Numbered from the stretch's first letter, positions 53,152 to 63,797 are shown. The stretch: 64,000 nucleotides of DNA from Kordiimonas marina (GCF_023006325.1 NZ_JAINDF010000004.1:463242-527241), one strand, 5' to 3'. A program made the numbers and translations. The notes: generated by a model not told the origin, from the sequence alone.

Positions 53152-54168
53152 ATGGCTCAGACACCGGTTCAAAAACTCTTTCTCCACATCGGCCTGCATA
53201 AGACGGGCACGAGCGCGATCCAGTATGCGCTTTATCACGCGCGGGAGCGGCTGAAGGAGCAAGGCGTTCTTTACCCGGCCTCGGTGGCCTGGAACGATTT
53301 TTCGCACCACAGCCTGACCCTGCCGTTCTGGCGGGAGGAAGACTATGCGCCCGCCTTCAAGGACCTGCGGGCGGAGATCGAGGAAAGCGGTTGCCAGACG
53401 CTGGTTATCAGCTCCGAGCTGTTCCCCAACATCTATGAACAGGCTGACCGCTGGCCCGCTTTCTGGGCCGAGGTGCAGGCGCTCGCGGATGATATCGAGA
53501 TTATCCTCTATGCCAGGCGGCAGGACCGTTTGGCCGAATCCGTGTTCAAGCAGTGGGCCAAAAGCGACGACCTCAAGCTCAGCATTCCACCGGCGGATTT
53601 CATCAAGGATGATGTCCGCATCAATATGGATATCCTGCATTATTGCCAGGTGTGGGCGGGGATGCCCGGCGTCAGCAAGCTTCACCTGCGCTCCTACGAC
53701 AAATGCCGTTCGGTGCTGCTGCCCAGTTTCCTGGATATCCTCGGCCTGCCCGCAAACATCACGGACGGCTATAACAGCGTTCATGCGAACCCGACGCTCG
53801 ACGGGGAAAAGCTCATGTTCCGGCATTATTTCAACGGCTATGACCTGCCGCAGGCGATCAGCGACCAGTTGCTCGCCTATATCCAGAAGCACCTGTCGTC
53901 CGAGCCCAGGCTCGATGTCTTCACGCTTGAGGAAAAACGCGCGCTACTGGCCCGGTATGCTGACAGCAACCGGGAGGCTTTCAAAACCTTCGGCAACGAC
54001 GATACCCCCTTTGACGACGAATTCGAGGCCAGCGGCCATGCGTTCCGGCGGCCGACGACCCCGGAAGTCCTGGACTTCTTCATGAAACTGTCCCAGGTCG
54101 ACAAAAGGCTGGCGGCCCACCTGTTCGATGCGGTCATGACGCCCCCTGCCCCGGCTGCCCCGGTGTGA
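53152..54168 (+). CDS. Sulfotransferase-family protein
   Basis: 338 residues. The start holds the PAPS-binding loop HIGLHKTGTSAIQ (12-24) with Lys and Thr intact, unlike the N-terminal half of the 537-aa protein. A 3'-phosphate site is likely in IILYARRQDRLAESV (about 116-130). No membrane segment. It lies 12 bases after manC on the same strand, so co-transcribed; the neighbouring glycosyltransferases make a carbohydrate acceptor likely. It could instead be a distant kinase-like P-loop protein, but the motif layout favours sulfotransferase. Confidence 0.8.
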   Translation: MAQTPVQKLFLHIGLHKTGTSAIQYALYHARERLKEQGVLYPASVAWNDFSHHSLTLPFWREEDYAPAFKDLRAEIEESGCQTLVISSELFPNIYEQADRWPAFWAEVQALADDIEIILYARRQDRLAESVFKQWAKSDDLKLSIPPADFIKDDVRINMDILHYCQVWAGMPGVSKLHLRSYDKCRSVLLPSFLDILGLPANITDGYNSVHANPTLDGEKLMFRHYFNGYDLPQAISDQLLAYIQKHLSSEPRLDVFTLEEKRALLARYADSNREAFKTFGNDDTPFDDEFEASGHAFRRPTTPEVLDFFMKLSQVDKRLAAHLFDAVMTPPAPAAPV

Positions 54169-54425
54169 CCTTCAGACCAACCTCCCACGGGAAATGCAGG
54201 CAGGAATTGAAAAATCTGAAGCACAGGTTGCCGCCATCAGAAAAGCGCAATAAATACTGCACACAGCTCGGGTAAGCCTTCCGTCATGGGCCATCTTTAT
54301 TTTAGGGTGGCATTCCGGGGCGGAAAGCTTGGACTTATTGTTAAAATTATCGCAATCTTACAAACGGTTAGCGATACACCTGAGCAGCAGTAGACTGACG
54401 ACCAAAAGCGGGGGACTAGAGGATC

Positions 54426-57344
54426 ATGGCCACAGAGCACCTGACGGAAGAAGAAAGAGAGCGCGCGCTCGCCTATTTCGACCCGGCCTGGTACGGCGCG
54501 GCCCATGAGCTCGACGGCCTCAACACCGAAGCCCTGGAAACCCGGTTTCTGGAGGTCGGCATCTGGGAGGGCCATGACCCCGGCCCCTGGTTCCGAAGCG
54601 ATATGTATCAGGCTGCCGCAGGCATTGCCGCCGAGCGAACCGGCCTGCCGCCGTTCGTTCATTATATCCGCAAGGGCTGCCTGGAGCGCCGCAAACCGAC
54701 ACCGCTGTTCCTGCCCTTCGTCTATGCCTATTTCCTGACGGAAGACGCCGATAGAATTCCGGACCTTTACGCCCATTTCATCCGCTCAGTTGGGGACGGC
54801 AACACGCCGCGCTTCAACCCGATCATCCCGGCTGACTGGACCGAGGCCATCCCCGATATCCCGAGCCGGGAGGCCTACAGCCGCCTTTTCGACCCGGAAG
54901 CAACCCTTGTCGGCCTTTTGCCCAAATGCTGCTTCCGCCCGATCTTCTACCGGCAACATGCGTCTGTCCTCACGTGGGAGAACGAGCTTGTCGACTATGT
55001 CCTGGAAGGCTGGCGCAAGGGCTATGACCCGCACCCGCTTTTCGACAGTGCCTTCTATATGGACCTTCTGGAAAAGCACGACACGCTGGACCATAATGAC
55101 TTTAACGGCCTGACGCCGCTTGAGCATTTCATCGAGCATTGGTCGGACGCGCCCGCGGCCTCGCCCTTCTTCGATGCGCCTTACTATAATCACATCGCCA
55201 ACCTGCCGGAGACGTCCTACGCCAACCCGTTCGAGGCCTTCTGTGCGATGGATGAGCGCTTCCTGACCGTCTCGCCCCACCGCAAGGTGAATTTCGAGGC
55301 GCTGGGACACGCCTGGAACGACAGCGTAATCGGCGGCGGCCAACCCTTCACCGCCAACCATTTCATGACGCTTGTCACCAAGATCAGGCTTGGCAAATGC
55401 AAGCGCCCGGAACAGACGGACGGGACGCCCGAGGTCAGCATCCTCAGCCTCAATTACAAGAACCCGGAACACACGATCCTGAGCGCTTATTGCGCGCTCA
55501 TGAACCTGGGCGGCCATCAGGCGGAAATCCTGGTGATGGACAATGGCTCCGGCAACTGGGACCTGCACCAGATCGAACGCTACCTCAGCCCCTTCACCGA
55601 GGTCCGCGTCTTCAAATCCGAAACCAACCTCTATTTCGGTGAAGGCAACAACCTGCTGATCGACGCCGCGCGCGGCAAATATCTGCTGTTCCTGAATAAT
55701 GACGCCTACCTGGGCGCGACCACCATCGACGATATGGTCTCCATCCTGGACAGCACGCCGGACTGCGCGCTCGTCGGCCCGACCTTCCTGTTCCCGGACG
55801 GCAAGATCCAGGAAGAGGGCGGCATCGCGCCTGATTGCGGCAACACCATCCAGCGGTCCAAACACCTGCCGGCGGACGAGTTCATCCTGCGCCGCCCGCC
55901 TGAGACCCATGTGACCGAGGTGGATTATATCTCGGCCGCGATCGCCATGGTCCGCGCCGAGCAGATCGAAGCCATCGGCGGGTTCGATTTTGTCTTCGAA
56001 CCGCTGTTCTTCGAGGATACCGACCTGTGCCGCCGCCTGCGCGCCCACGGCCACAAAGTGCTGGTGTCACACCGGTCGTTCGCGGTGCATATTGAAAACA
56101 CCTCAACGAGCGAACTGCTCGCCGACAAATTTGTCGCTCAAATCAACACCAACCGCCGCCGCTATGCCGACCGCTGGCTGCGCCGTCCCTCGGATGATAT
56201 TCCGCGCGCGGGCGCGAACCTCAGCCGCTTCAAGGCGCACGCAGGCGGCAAAAAACCGAAAGCCCTGGTCTATACGCCGTTCCGGCTGTCCGTCGGCGGG
56301 GGTGAGCGCTACCTTCTCAGTATCGCGTCATCGCTGAGCGCAGACTATGACGTTACGGTCGCCACACCCTGGCCCACCAGCCGTACCCGGCTGGCCTTCG
56401 TCATGCAGGACCTGGGGCTTGAAGGCAGCTTTGCCCTCACCACCATGTGCGAGGTCGATCCACGCGAAACCCCGGACCTTTTCATCGCCATGGGCAATGA
56501 AATCCTGCCGACCGTGCCGGCGATGGGCCGGCGCAATATATACCACTGCCAGTTCCCCTTCCCGCTGCACCGGGTTCAGGGCCGGCAGGACAACGCGCTC
56601 GACGGCTATGAATCGATCGTGGTGAACTCGGACTTCACCGCATCCCACGTCAAAAAGGCGCTGCAGGACCGCCGCCTGCCGGACATGCCCGTCCATGTCA
56701 TCCACCCGCCGGTGAAGGTCAACAAGGACGAAAAGCTGGCGCTTGCCCGTTTTGAGGACGAAGACCACCCGCTGACGGTGGCCACCCTCGGCCGCTATAT
56801 CACGCGGGAGCATATGAAACGGCAGGATGTGGTGCTGGACACACTGGTGGCGCTTGGCCGGGGTAACCGTCAGATCAAGGGCATCATTTCCGGCAGCCTG
56901 TCGACCGATGAGGCCGACATGGCCTATTTCGGCAGGCTGAGGAACAGTGCACCCCTTGGCGTCACGGTGGAATGCAACGTCTCAGCCGCTCGCGTGGCCG
57001 ATAACCTTACAACCGCGGACATCTATATGCACGCCACCGGCTTCGGCATGAGCCCGGCGCTGCAGCCCCACTATATGGAGCATTTCGGCATTTCGATCGT
57101 CGAAGCCATGTCCTACGGCTGTGTGCCTTTGGTGTTTGATGGCGGCGGTGCTGCGGAGCTTGTCATGAAGGCGGGCGTCGGGGCCACCTTCCGCAGCCGG
57201 AACGCCGCCGAGGATGAGATCATCGCCTATAGCAAGCTGCCCGTGGCCCAGAAGAAGGACATGGCGCTTCAGGCCTTCAAGGCCGCGCAGGCCTATGACG
57301 AAGCCTTGTTCCGGGACGCCTGGCGCAGCCTCATCAAGGGCTGA
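54426..57344 (+). CDS. Large glycosyltransferase with GT2 and GT4 domains and repeat N-terminus
   Basis: 972 residues. About 330 N-terminal residues contain a recurring motif of the type FD-x-x-[FWY]-Y (YFDPAWYG at 17, WFRSDMYQ at 55, LFDSAFYM at 205, FFDAPYYN at 248), a form seen in front of glycosyltransferases in surface-glycan loci. A GT2 domain (about 335-590) follows with SILSLNYKNPEH, VMDNGSGNW and LFLNNDAYLG. A GT4-like domain (about 620-970) has TPFRLSVGGGERYLL and HFGISIVEAMSYG. It likely transfers two sugars. A leader of 250 bases separates it from the sulfotransferase gene, so it may have its own promoter. Convergent with the next gene by 3 bases. Confidence 0.88.
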   Translation: MATEHLTEEERERALAYFDPAWYGAAHELDGLNTEALETRFLEVGIWEGHDPGPWFRSDMYQAAAGIAAERTGLPPFVHYIRKGCLERRKPTPLFLPFVYAYFLTEDADRIPDLYAHFIRSVGDGNTPRFNPIIPADWTEAIPDIPSREAYSRLFDPEATLVGLLPKCCFRPIFYRQHASVLTWENELVDYVLEGWRKGYDPHPLFDSAFYMDLLEKHDTLDHNDFNGLTPLEHFIEHWSDAPAASPFFDAPYYNHIANLPETSYANPFEAFCAMDERFLTVSPHRKVNFEALGHAWNDSVIGGGQPFTANHFMTLVTKIRLGKCKRPEQTDGTPEVSILSLNYKNPEHTILSAYCALMNLGGHQAEILVMDNGSGNWDLHQIERYLSPFTEVRVFKSETNLYFGEGNNLLIDAARGKYLLFLNNDAYLGATTIDDMVSILDSTPDCALVGPTFLFPDGKIQEEGGIAPDCGNTIQRSKHLPADEFILRRPPETHVTEVDYISAAIAMVRAEQIEAIGGFDFVFEPLFFEDTDLCRRLRAHGHKVLVSHRSFAVHIENTSTSELLADKFVAQINTNRRRYADRWLRRPSDDIPRAGANLSRFKAHAGGKKPKALVYTPFRLSVGGGERYLLSIASSLSADYDVTVATPWPTSRTRLAFVMQDLGLEGSFALTTMCEVDPRETPDLFIAMGNEILPTVPAMGRRNIYHCQFPFPLHRVQGRQDNALDGYESIVVNSDFTASHVKKALQDRRLPDMPVHVIHPPVKVNKDEKLALARFEDEDHPLTVATLGRYITREHMKRQDVVLDTLVALGRGNRQIKGIISGSLSTDEADMAYFGRLRNSAPLGVTVECNVSAARVADNLTTADIYMHATGFGMSPALQPHYMEHFGISIVEAMSYGCVPLVFDGGGAAELVMKAGVGATFRSRNAAEDEIIAYSKLPVAQKKDMALQAFKAAQAYDEALFRDAWRSLIKG

Positions 57345-57347
57345 GCC

Positions 57348-59132
57348 TCAGGATAGCGTGAAGTCTTCCCGCTGGGTGGACAGGTTGCGGTTGAAATAGC
57401 GGTCGGGCGCCAGGTGGGTACCCCAGCGCTGTTGCAGGACCGCGGCTTCACGCAGGTAACGCGCCCGCTTTTCGCCCTTCAGGTCCTTGCCGCGCGACTT
57501 GCTTTCATAGTGATACAGAACCGCGTGCGGCACATAGATATTGTGGTAGCCCGCATCCTGCAGCTTCAGGCACAGGTCGACATCGTTGAAGGCGACGCAC
57601 AGTTCGTCCGCATCCAGACCGCCGACCGCCTGGAATTTTTCCTTCTCGACGATCAGGCAGGCGCCGGTGACGGCACTGACAAATTGGCTGAGGTGCGCAC
57701 GGTAGAAATAACCCGGCGCGTCGTTCTTCAGGAAGCGGTGGCCATGGCCCGCCAGCCGCCCCATGCCGGTATAGACCCCGGCGTGCTGGATGCGGCCATC
57801 GGCATAAAGCAGCTTGGCCCCAACGGCGCCCGCTTCCGGGCGGACAGCCTGCGCCATCAGCTCATCCAGCCATTCGGGGGTGATGACCTCGGTATCGTTA
57901 TTGATCAGGCCGATATAGTCGCCGCGCGCGTGGCCGACCGCGAAATTATTGATGGCGGAATAGTTGAAGACGCCGGGGTATTTAATCACCCGCACCTTGG
58001 GTTGGCGCACGACCTTGTCGAAAAACGCCAGCGTCGCAGTTTTTTCGCTGTCGTTATCGACAATCAGCAGCTCGAAATTCTCATAGGTGGTTTTCTCAAG
58101 AATGCTGCGCACGCATTTCCGCGTGAGCCGGAGCATATCCCGGGTCGGGACGATCAGGGACACAAGCGGTTTGGGCTCCGCCACATCCCGGCGCAGGCGC
58201 ACATGGCCGAACGTATCGCGCTCGATATCCGCCTGAAGCCCCTCCCGTTGGCAATAAGCCTGCAGGACCGCCTCATGGGCCACGCCGGAACTGGATGGCC
58301 GCACGGCATCCGCCCGCAGGAAGCGCGGGACATAGCGCTGGTACAGAACGTCTGAGACATGGCGGACCTGCTCGCTCTTGAGCGGAGCGCCCACCTGGAT
58401 GAGCGCATGGTAACGCCCCTGCCAGGAAGCGACATCATCGCTGACAGCTTCGCCTTTCAGCAGGTCGGCCCGCATGAGGCTGAGCCCGCCGACATAATCG
58501 CACGCCAGCAACAGCTCGAAGTTCCAGCCGGGTTTGAAATGGGCGAAGCGCCGCACCCCGCGGGCGTTGATCTGGTCCTCATCCGAATAGATAAGCGCCG
58601 GGCGGTCGTCTCCCAGCGTCGCCATGAAGGCACACAGGGCTTCCTCGTCCAGGCTGTCCCCCGGCCGCATCCAGCCGACGTAGGCCGCCTTCCTCATAGC
58701 CTTCAGGCAGGCTTCCTGCCCCTTGGCACCGCCGGGCGCGGCGTGCAGGCGGTGCTCATCAGCGTCCAGATATGTTTCCGCACCGTCACCGACGAAAAGC
58801 AGGGTCCAGTTGGGATAAAGCTGTGCCTTGAGGCTCGCGACCGTTGCCGCGACCTGCGCTGGCTTATTTTCAGCCGACAAGCGGCACAGGATCAGGATAT
58901 TCGTGTTCCCGGACAGGTGCGCCACGCGTTCGGCAACCGTACGCCGTGCGTCATCGTCCAGCCCGGCTTTGGCGGCCAGCCATTTTTCATAGCGGCGCTG
59001 TTCATCGTCAACCAGGATACCGAACCGGTTCCTGGCCCTGAGCTTCTTGCCGAGCAGCCACCAGAAAAGCGCGCTCAGGCTTCTGAGCGGGTGGCGGACA
59101 ACGGCCCGGATGAACAGAAAAAACAATCTCAC
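57348..59132 (-). CDS. GT2 glycosyltransferase with two GT2 domains
   Basis: 594 residues. An N-terminal hydrophobic stretch (about 4-28) may be a membrane anchor. The first GT2-like domain (about 75-290) is degenerate; it has LCRLSAENKPAQVAATVASL and YSDEDQIN. The second (about 320-540) is intact with VSLIVPTRDMLRLTRKC, LLIVDNDSE and LINNDTEVITPEWLDELM. This two-GT2 design is common in rhamnan or O-antigen assembly. Its start overlaps the stop of the upstream gene by 4 bases (ATGA), so the two are coupled. Confidence 0.88.
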   Translation of the reverse strand: MRLFFLFIRAVVRHPLRSLSALFWWLLGKKLRARNRFGILVDDEQRRYEKWLAAKAGLDDDARRTVAERVAHLSGNTNILILCRLSAENKPAQVAATVASLKAQLYPNWTLLFVGDGAETYLDADEHRLHAAPGGAKGQEACLKAMRKAAYVGWMRPGDSLDEEALCAFMATLGDDRPALIYSDEDQINARGVRRFAHFKPGWNFELLLACDYVGGLSLMRADLLKGEAVSDDVASWQGRYHALIQVGAPLKSEQVRHVSDVLYQRYVPRFLRADAVRPSSSGVAHEAVLQAYCQREGLQADIERDTFGHVRLRRDVAEPKPLVSLIVPTRDMLRLTRKCVRSILEKTTYENFELLIVDNDSEKTATLAFFDKVVRQPKVRVIKYPGVFNYSAINNFAVGHARGDYIGLINNDTEVITPEWLDELMAQAVRPEAGAVGAKLLYADGRIQHAGVYTGMGRLAGHGHRFLKNDAPGYFYRAHLSQFVSAVTGACLIVEKEKFQAVGGLDADELCVAFNDVDLCLKLQDAGYHNIYVPHAVLYHYESKSRGKDLKGEKRARYLREAAVLQQRWGTHLAPDRYFNRNLSTQREDFTLS

Positions 59133-60109
59133 AGGTTTCCCCCGACCAGGGTTTCCAGCCAGAAAAGGCGCTGGGCGTCCCGGTCATTGAAACGGCGGTA
59201 GTGCGCGGCCGCGCCCTCATAGACGGCAGGCAGCCGGTCGCGTTCCGCCACTATATCCCGAACGGCCTGCCCCCAGGCTTCGACCGTATCTTCGGCGAGG
59301 AACGCATTCTCCCCGTGCACAAGGTCCCGGGCGCGTCCCCAGTCGGCACTGTAAATAGCGGGACAACCGGCCAGAGTATACTCCAAAATCTTGTTGATGG
59401 AGCGCCCGGCGTTAAAGGGCGTGTCCGGCAGCGGATAAAGCCCGAGGTGAAAGTGCCTGCGGCCAAGGGCTGCCTTGTAACGCCGCCAGCTCTTGAGCCC
59501 ATGACGGACGATACGCGGATCATCGTCCAACGCCCCCAGGCGCGGCTCATTACCGTAATAATGGAAGCGGATATCGGCGCCGCCTGCAAGCAGGCTTTCG
59601 ATCACCGGTTTCAGGAAGTCGAAGCCCGCCCCGTGGCTGCCTGTGCCCAGATGCACAAGGTCGAGCGGGCCAGCCTTGGCAGTAAGGTGCTTGCCCGTGC
59701 GCAGGGTGCCAGCCCAGTAGGGATGCAGCGTGCGGATGTCGGCTTTCGTGCTCAGCCCCGCCGCTACCTTATCGCTGCTTGCGACCACAAGCGCCGCGCG
59801 GTCCAGAAGCTTGCGGTATTGCCCTGCCTTCAGGGCGGCCAGCCGTTCACGGTAGCCTTCAGGCAGGCTTGGGTCATCCGCCGCGCTCAGGTCGTCATCG
59901 ATCAGATAGATGATTTCAGCCGCCTGGTCGGACAGGATCCTGTCCACCACTTCATCCCGGTCGCGCCTGACCACCAGATAGCGGCTGCCGACACGGAAGC
60001 TATTGTCGCCGATGCGCGTGACCTGGGCGCGCCGCACCACGCCGGAGACCAGGTCGCCCATGCTGCCGAGGAAATAGAGATCGGTTGTTGGCAATGCTTT
60101 ATAGGGCAT
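59129..60109 (-). CDS. GT4-like glycosyltransferase
   Basis: 326 residues from the ATG at 60109; an ATG at 60178 would add 23 residues that look unlike protein, and neither has a good ribosome site, so the start is uncertain. The sequence has GT-B features: LHPYWAGTL, VHLGTGSHGAGFDFLKPV, HYYGNEP and a C-terminal SINKILEYTLAGCPAIYS with the Glu of a GT4-type donor site. It is shorter than most GT4 enzymes. It is read before the GT2 gene, with a 4-base overlap. Divergent from rfbC, so dTDP-rhamnose may be its donor; this is only from position. Confidence 0.78.
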   Translation of the reverse strand: MPYKALPTTDLYFLGSMGDLVSGVVRRAQVTRIGDNSFRVGSRYLVVRRDRDEVVDRILSDQAAEIIYLIDDDLSAADDPSLPEGYRERLAALKAGQYRKLLDRAALVVASSDKVAAGLSTKADIRTLHPYWAGTLRTGKHLTAKAGPLDLVHLGTGSHGAGFDFLKPVIESLLAGGADIRFHYYGNEPRLGALDDDPRIVRHGLKSWRRYKAALGRRHFHLGLYPLPDTPFNAGRSINKILEYTLAGCPAIYSADWGRARDLVHGENAFLAEDTVEAWGQAVRDIVAERDRLPAVYEGAAAHYRRFNDRDAQRLFWLETLVGGNL

Positions 60110-60286
60110 CCAGCTACAGTCCGGTGACGCCTTCCCTCCATGTATCGCCGCGCCTTTGCGGCCCTCATGGGCAGGCATCCCCTGTAATTTCGAAGCCGGA
60201 CGGTCCAGCCCCTTACTTCCGCCTTTTTAAACCGGGTAATCTGCTCTATACAAGCCAAAGCAATTTCTAATAATGGGCGAGTATTT

Positions 60287-60856
60287 ATGGAAGTCGAAGA
60301 AACAGCCATCCCCGGCGTCTTTATCCTGACGCCAAAACGCTTTGGCGATGACCGGGGCTTTTTCTCCGAAACCTTCAACCAGAAGACCTTTGACGCCGCC
60401 ATTCCCGGCCAGACGTTCGTGCAGGACAACCATTCCCTGTCCCGCGATCCCGGTGTTGTGCGCGGCCTGCATTACCAGAAGCCGCCGTTCGCACAGGGCA
60501 AGCTCGTCCGGGTGATCTCCGGCGCGGTTCTGGACGCCGCAGTCGATATCCGCAAGGGCTCCCCCACCTACGGCCAGCATGTGGCGGTTGAGCTGACGGC
60601 CGAGAACTGGAAGCAGCTGTGGGTGCCCGCGGGCTTCGCCCATGCCTTCTGTACGCTTGTGCCCGATACCGCCTTTTTCTATAAAGTGACCAACTATTAT
60701 TCGCCCGAGCATGACGCGGGCCTCGCCTTCGATGACCCGGATATCGGCATCGACTGGCCGTTCACTGCCGAAACCGCGACCCTGTCAGCCAAGGACAAGG
60801 CCTTGCCTGCTTGGGCGGATTTCGACAGCCCGTTCGTCTATGGCGAAAACTGTTAA
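60287..60856 (+). CDS. rfbC: dTDP-4-dehydrorhamnose 3,5-epimerase RfbC
   Basis: 189 residues, standard cupin enzyme. Markers: [39 protein letters not shown] with the catalytic His, and [13 protein letters not shown]. It inverts C3 and C5 of the keto-sugar in dTDP-L-rhamnose synthesis. First of the rfbC-rfbB-rfbD-rfbA operon, with rfbB starting 13 bases later. Confidence 0.96.
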   Translation: MEVEETAIPGVFILTPKRFGDDRGFFSETFNQKTFDAAIPGQTFVQDNHSLSRDPGVVRGLHYQKPPFAQGKLVRVISGAVLDAAVDIRKGSPTYGQHVAVELTAENWKQLWVPAGFAHAFCTLVPDTAFFYKVTNYYSPEHDAGLAFDDPDIGIDWPFTAETATLSAKDKALPAWADFDSPFVYGENC

Positions 60857-60869
60857 GGATTTGAAACCC

Positions 60870-61916
60870 ATGAAGATTATCGTCACCGGGGGCGCTGGTT
60901 TTATCGGCTCGGCAGTCTGCCGCCATCTGGTCCGGGACCTCGGGCACACGGTTATCAACCTCGACAAGCTCACCTACGCCGGCAACCTCGCCAGCCTGAA
61001 GGAAATTGAGGACAGCCCGCTTTATACGTTCGAACAGGCCGACATCTGCGACCGTCCGGCGCTGGACCGCATCTTCCGCGACCATCAGCCGGATGCGGTG
61101 ATGCACCTGGCGGCGGAAAGCCATGTCGACCGCTCGATCACCGGGGCGGCGGATTTCATCCAGACCAATATCGTCGGCACCTTCGTGCTCCTCGAAGCCG
61201 CGCGGGATTATTGGAACGCGCTGCCGGATGACCGCAAGGCCGCCTTCCGCTTCCTGCATGTCTCTACCGACGAAGTTTATGGTTCGCTGGGCGCGGACGG
61301 CCTGTTTGAAGAAACCACACCCTATGACCCCAGCTCGCCCTACTCGGCTTCCAAGGCATCGGCCGACCATCTGGCCAATGCCTGGCATGAAACCTATGGC
61401 CTGCCGGTTGTCATCTCCAACTGTTCGAACAATTACGGGCCCTATCACTTCCCGGAGAAGCTGATCCCGCTCGTGACGCTTAACGCGCTCGACGGCCAGA
61501 CGCTGCCGGTTTACGGCGACGGCTCGAACGTGCGGGACTGGCTCTTCGTTGAAGACCACGCCAAGGCGCTCTTCACCATCCTGACCAAGGGGCGGCTGGG
61601 TGAAAAATATAACGTCGGCGGCCGCAACGAGCGCAGCAACCTGACGGTGGTGGAAACCATATGCGATATCCTGGATGAGCTGCGCCCCGGCAACCGGCCC
61701 CGGCGCGAACTGATCAGCTTCGTCACCGACCGCCCGGGCCATGATGCCCGCTACGCCATCGACGCCACCAAGCTTGAGACCGAGCTGGGCTGGCGCGCCG
61801 AAGAGAATTTCGAAACCGGCATCCGCAAGACGGTCGAATGGTACCTGGAAAACGAATGGTGGTGGGGCCCCTTGAGGGACGTTGCCGCCGAACGCCGTGG
61901 GCTCTTGAAGAAATAA
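60870..61916 (+). CDS. rfbB: dTDP-glucose 4,6-dehydratase RfbB
   Basis: 348 residues from the ATG at 60870 (AAGGAT upstream); an in-frame extension inside rfbC is rejected. NAD-binding GGAGFIGS at the start, the active-site STDEVYG and YSASKA with the catalytic Tyr and Lys, and [12 protein letters not shown] are all present. It converts dTDP-glucose to dTDP-4-keto-6-deoxyglucose. rfbD begins 4 bases after its stop. Confidence 0.97.
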   Translation: MKIIVTGGAGFIGSAVCRHLVRDLGHTVINLDKLTYAGNLASLKEIEDSPLYTFEQADICDRPALDRIFRDHQPDAVMHLAAESHVDRSITGAADFIQTNIVGTFVLLEAARDYWNALPDDRKAAFRFLHVSTDEVYGSLGADGLFEETTPYDPSSPYSASKASADHLANAWHETYGLPVVISNCSNNYGPYHFPEKLIPLVTLNALDGQTLPVYGDGSNVRDWLFVEDHAKALFTILTKGRLGEKYNVGGRNERSNLTVVETICDILDELRPGNRPRRELISFVTDRPGHDARYAIDATKLETELGWRAEENFETGIRKTVEWYLENEWWWGPLRDVAAERRGLLKK

Positions 61917-61920
61917 AGCC

Positions 61921-62829
61921 ATGAAACGTATCTTTGTCGCCGGAAAATCGGGTCAGGTCGCCCTCGCCCTCCAGGAACTGGACGGCAAGCATAATATGGC
62001 TGTGCAATGCTTCGGCCGCCCGGATTTCGACCTCACCGACGCGGACGGCGTGAAAGCGGCCGTTCAGGCCTTCGCGCCTGATGCCGTCATCAATGCCGCG
62101 GCCTATACGGCGGTCGATCAAGCCGAAAGCGACGAGGTCACGGCGCTGGCCGTCAATGCCCAGGGGGCCGCAAACCTAGCCGCGGCAGCGCACGCGGTGG
62201 ACGTGCCATTCCTGCATATCTCTACCGACTATGTATTCGACGGCACGAAAGACACCCCCTATCTGGAGACCGACGCCACGGGGCCGACAGGCGCTTATGG
62301 CCGGTCCAAGCTCGCAGGCGAACAGGCGGTCATGGCCTCAAACCCGGATGCGATGATCTTCCGCACCGCCTGGGTCTATAGCGCGACTGGCAAGAATTTC
62401 GTCAAGACCATGCTGATGCTGGCGGAAAAGCGCGATGAACTCGGTGTTGTCGCCGACCAGGCAGGCAACCCGACCTACGCGCCGGATATCGCCGAGGCGC
62501 TCATCGGTGTTGTCAGGCATATCTTCGCCGAGGGCTGGCAGCCGTCTTACGCCGGTGTCTATCACCTGGCGGGCACGGGTGACACCACCTGGTACGATTT
62601 CGCGTTGGCGACCTTCGCCGAAGGTGCAAAGCACGGCCATCCCGTGCCCACGGTTGCTGCCCTGACCACGGCGGAATACCCGACCCCGGCCAAGCGCCCG
62701 GCCAACAGCCGCCTTGATTGCGGCAAGCTTGAAAAGACTTTTGGCATCCAGCTGCCCAAGTGGCAGGATAGCCTCAAACGTTGCGTCGACCGCCTGTTCG
62801 CGGACGGCAGCTTCAGCCCAGCACAATAG
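61921..62829 (+). CDS. rfbD: dTDP-4-dehydrorhamnose reductase RfbD
   Basis: 302 residues, standard. NADPH motif [11 protein letters not shown] at the start, [23 protein letters not shown] and YGRSKLAGE with the catalytic Tyr and Lys. It carries out the last step to dTDP-L-rhamnose. Third gene of the rfb operon; rfbA follows after 25 bases. Confidence 0.95.
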   Translation: MKRIFVAGKSGQVALALQELDGKHNMAVQCFGRPDFDLTDADGVKAAVQAFAPDAVINAAAYTAVDQAESDEVTALAVNAQGAANLAAAAHAVDVPFLHISTDYVFDGTKDTPYLETDATGPTGAYGRSKLAGEQAVMASNPDAMIFRTAWVYSATGKNFVKTMLMLAEKRDELGVVADQAGNPTYAPDIAEALIGVVRHIFAEGWQPSYAGVYHLAGTGDTTWYDFALATFAEGAKHGHPVPTVAALTTAEYPTPAKRPANSRLDCGKLEKTFGIQLPKWQDSLKRCVDRLFADGSFSPAQ

Positions 62830-62854
62830 AAACCGAAAAGGGGGAAACGGGCAT

Positions 62855-63721
62855 ATGAAAGGCATCATTCTGGCGGGCGGGCTCGGCACCCGGCTTTATC
62901 CGATTACCAAGTCGCTTTCGAAGCAGCTGTTGCCGGTCTATGACAAGCCGATGATCTATTATCCGCTGACCACGCTGATGCTGGCGGATATTCGTGAGAT
63001 CATGATAATCTCCACGCCCGAGCACCTGCCGCTATACAGGGACCTCCTCGGCGACGGCAGCCAATGGGGCATTGAGCTTCATTATGTCGCCCAGCCCGAA
63101 CCCAAGGGCCTGGCACAGGCCTTCCTCCTCGACCCCGATTTTATTGGCGATAACAGCTGTGCGCTCGCGCTCGGCGACAATGTCTTCTATGCCGCCGGAC
63201 TCACCGAGCACCTGCAACGCGCGGGCAAAGTGGAAAAAGGCGCCTATGTCTTCGCCTACCCGGTCGGGAACCCGTCAGCCTTCGGCGTCGTTGAGATGGA
63301 CGAGAGCGGCCGCGCGCTGTCGATCGAAGAAAAGCCCAAGCAGCCCAAAAGCAACCTCGCGGTGACCGGGCTTTATTTCTATGACAACCAGGTGGTGGAC
63401 ATCGCCCGCGAGGTTAAACCCTCGGCCCGCGGCGAGCTGGAGATCACCAGTATCAACGACGCCTACCTCAAGCAGGGCACCCTCAATGTGGTGAAACTGC
63501 ACCGGGGGACAGCGTGGCTTGATACCGGCACGGTGGACGCCATGCTGGCAGCCAGCAACTTCGTCCAGACGATCGAAGCCCGCCAGGGCCTCAAGATCGC
63601 CTGCCCGGAAGAAGTGGCCTGGCGCAAGAAATTCATCACCGGTGACGACCTCGCCAAGCTGGCCAGCTCCTACAAGAACAGCTATGGCACCTACCTGAAG
63701 TCGCTGCTGCAGGAATATTGA
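62855..63721 (+). CDS. rfbA: Glucose-1-phosphate thymidylyltransferase RfbA
   Basis: 288 residues from the ATG at 62855, which has AGGGGG upstream; a longer frame within rfbD is rejected. The nucleotidyltransferase start [20 protein letters not shown], then [13 protein letters not shown] and [10 protein letters not shown] are diagnostic. It makes dTDP-glucose, the entry step of the pathway. Last gene of the rfbCBDA set, with a strong terminator after it. Confidence 0.97.
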   Translation: MKGIILAGGLGTRLYPITKSLSKQLLPVYDKPMIYYPLTTLMLADIREIMIISTPEHLPLYRDLLGDGSQWGIELHYVAQPEPKGLAQAFLLDPDFIGDNSCALALGDNVFYAAGLTEHLQRAGKVEKGAYVFAYPVGNPSAFGVVEMDESGRALSIEEKPKQPKSNLAVTGLYFYDNQVVDIAREVKPSARGELEITSINDAYLKQGTLNVVKLHRGTAWLDTGTVDAMLAASNFVQTIEARQGLKIACPEEVAWRKKFITGDDLAKLASSYKNSYGTYLKSLLQEY

Positions 63722-63752
63722 CCGCCCGATAGACTGGCCGTCCATTCAGATC

Positions 63753-63797
63753 AAAAGAAAACCCTGCCCTCACTAAGAGGAGCAGGGTTTTCTTTTG
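63753..63797 (+). terminator. Terminator of the rfb operon
   Basis: A 15-base perfect outer stem (63753-63767 with 63782-63796) whose 3' arm ends in TTTTCTTTT, 31 bases after the rfbA stop. Confidence 0.85.

Noticed and set aside
54348..54376. Inverted repeat TATCGC-N17-GCGATA before the 972-aa glycosyltransferase gene
   Set aside because: Short arms and a long spacer; could be chance in an AT-richer leader, and no promoter hexamers fit around it.
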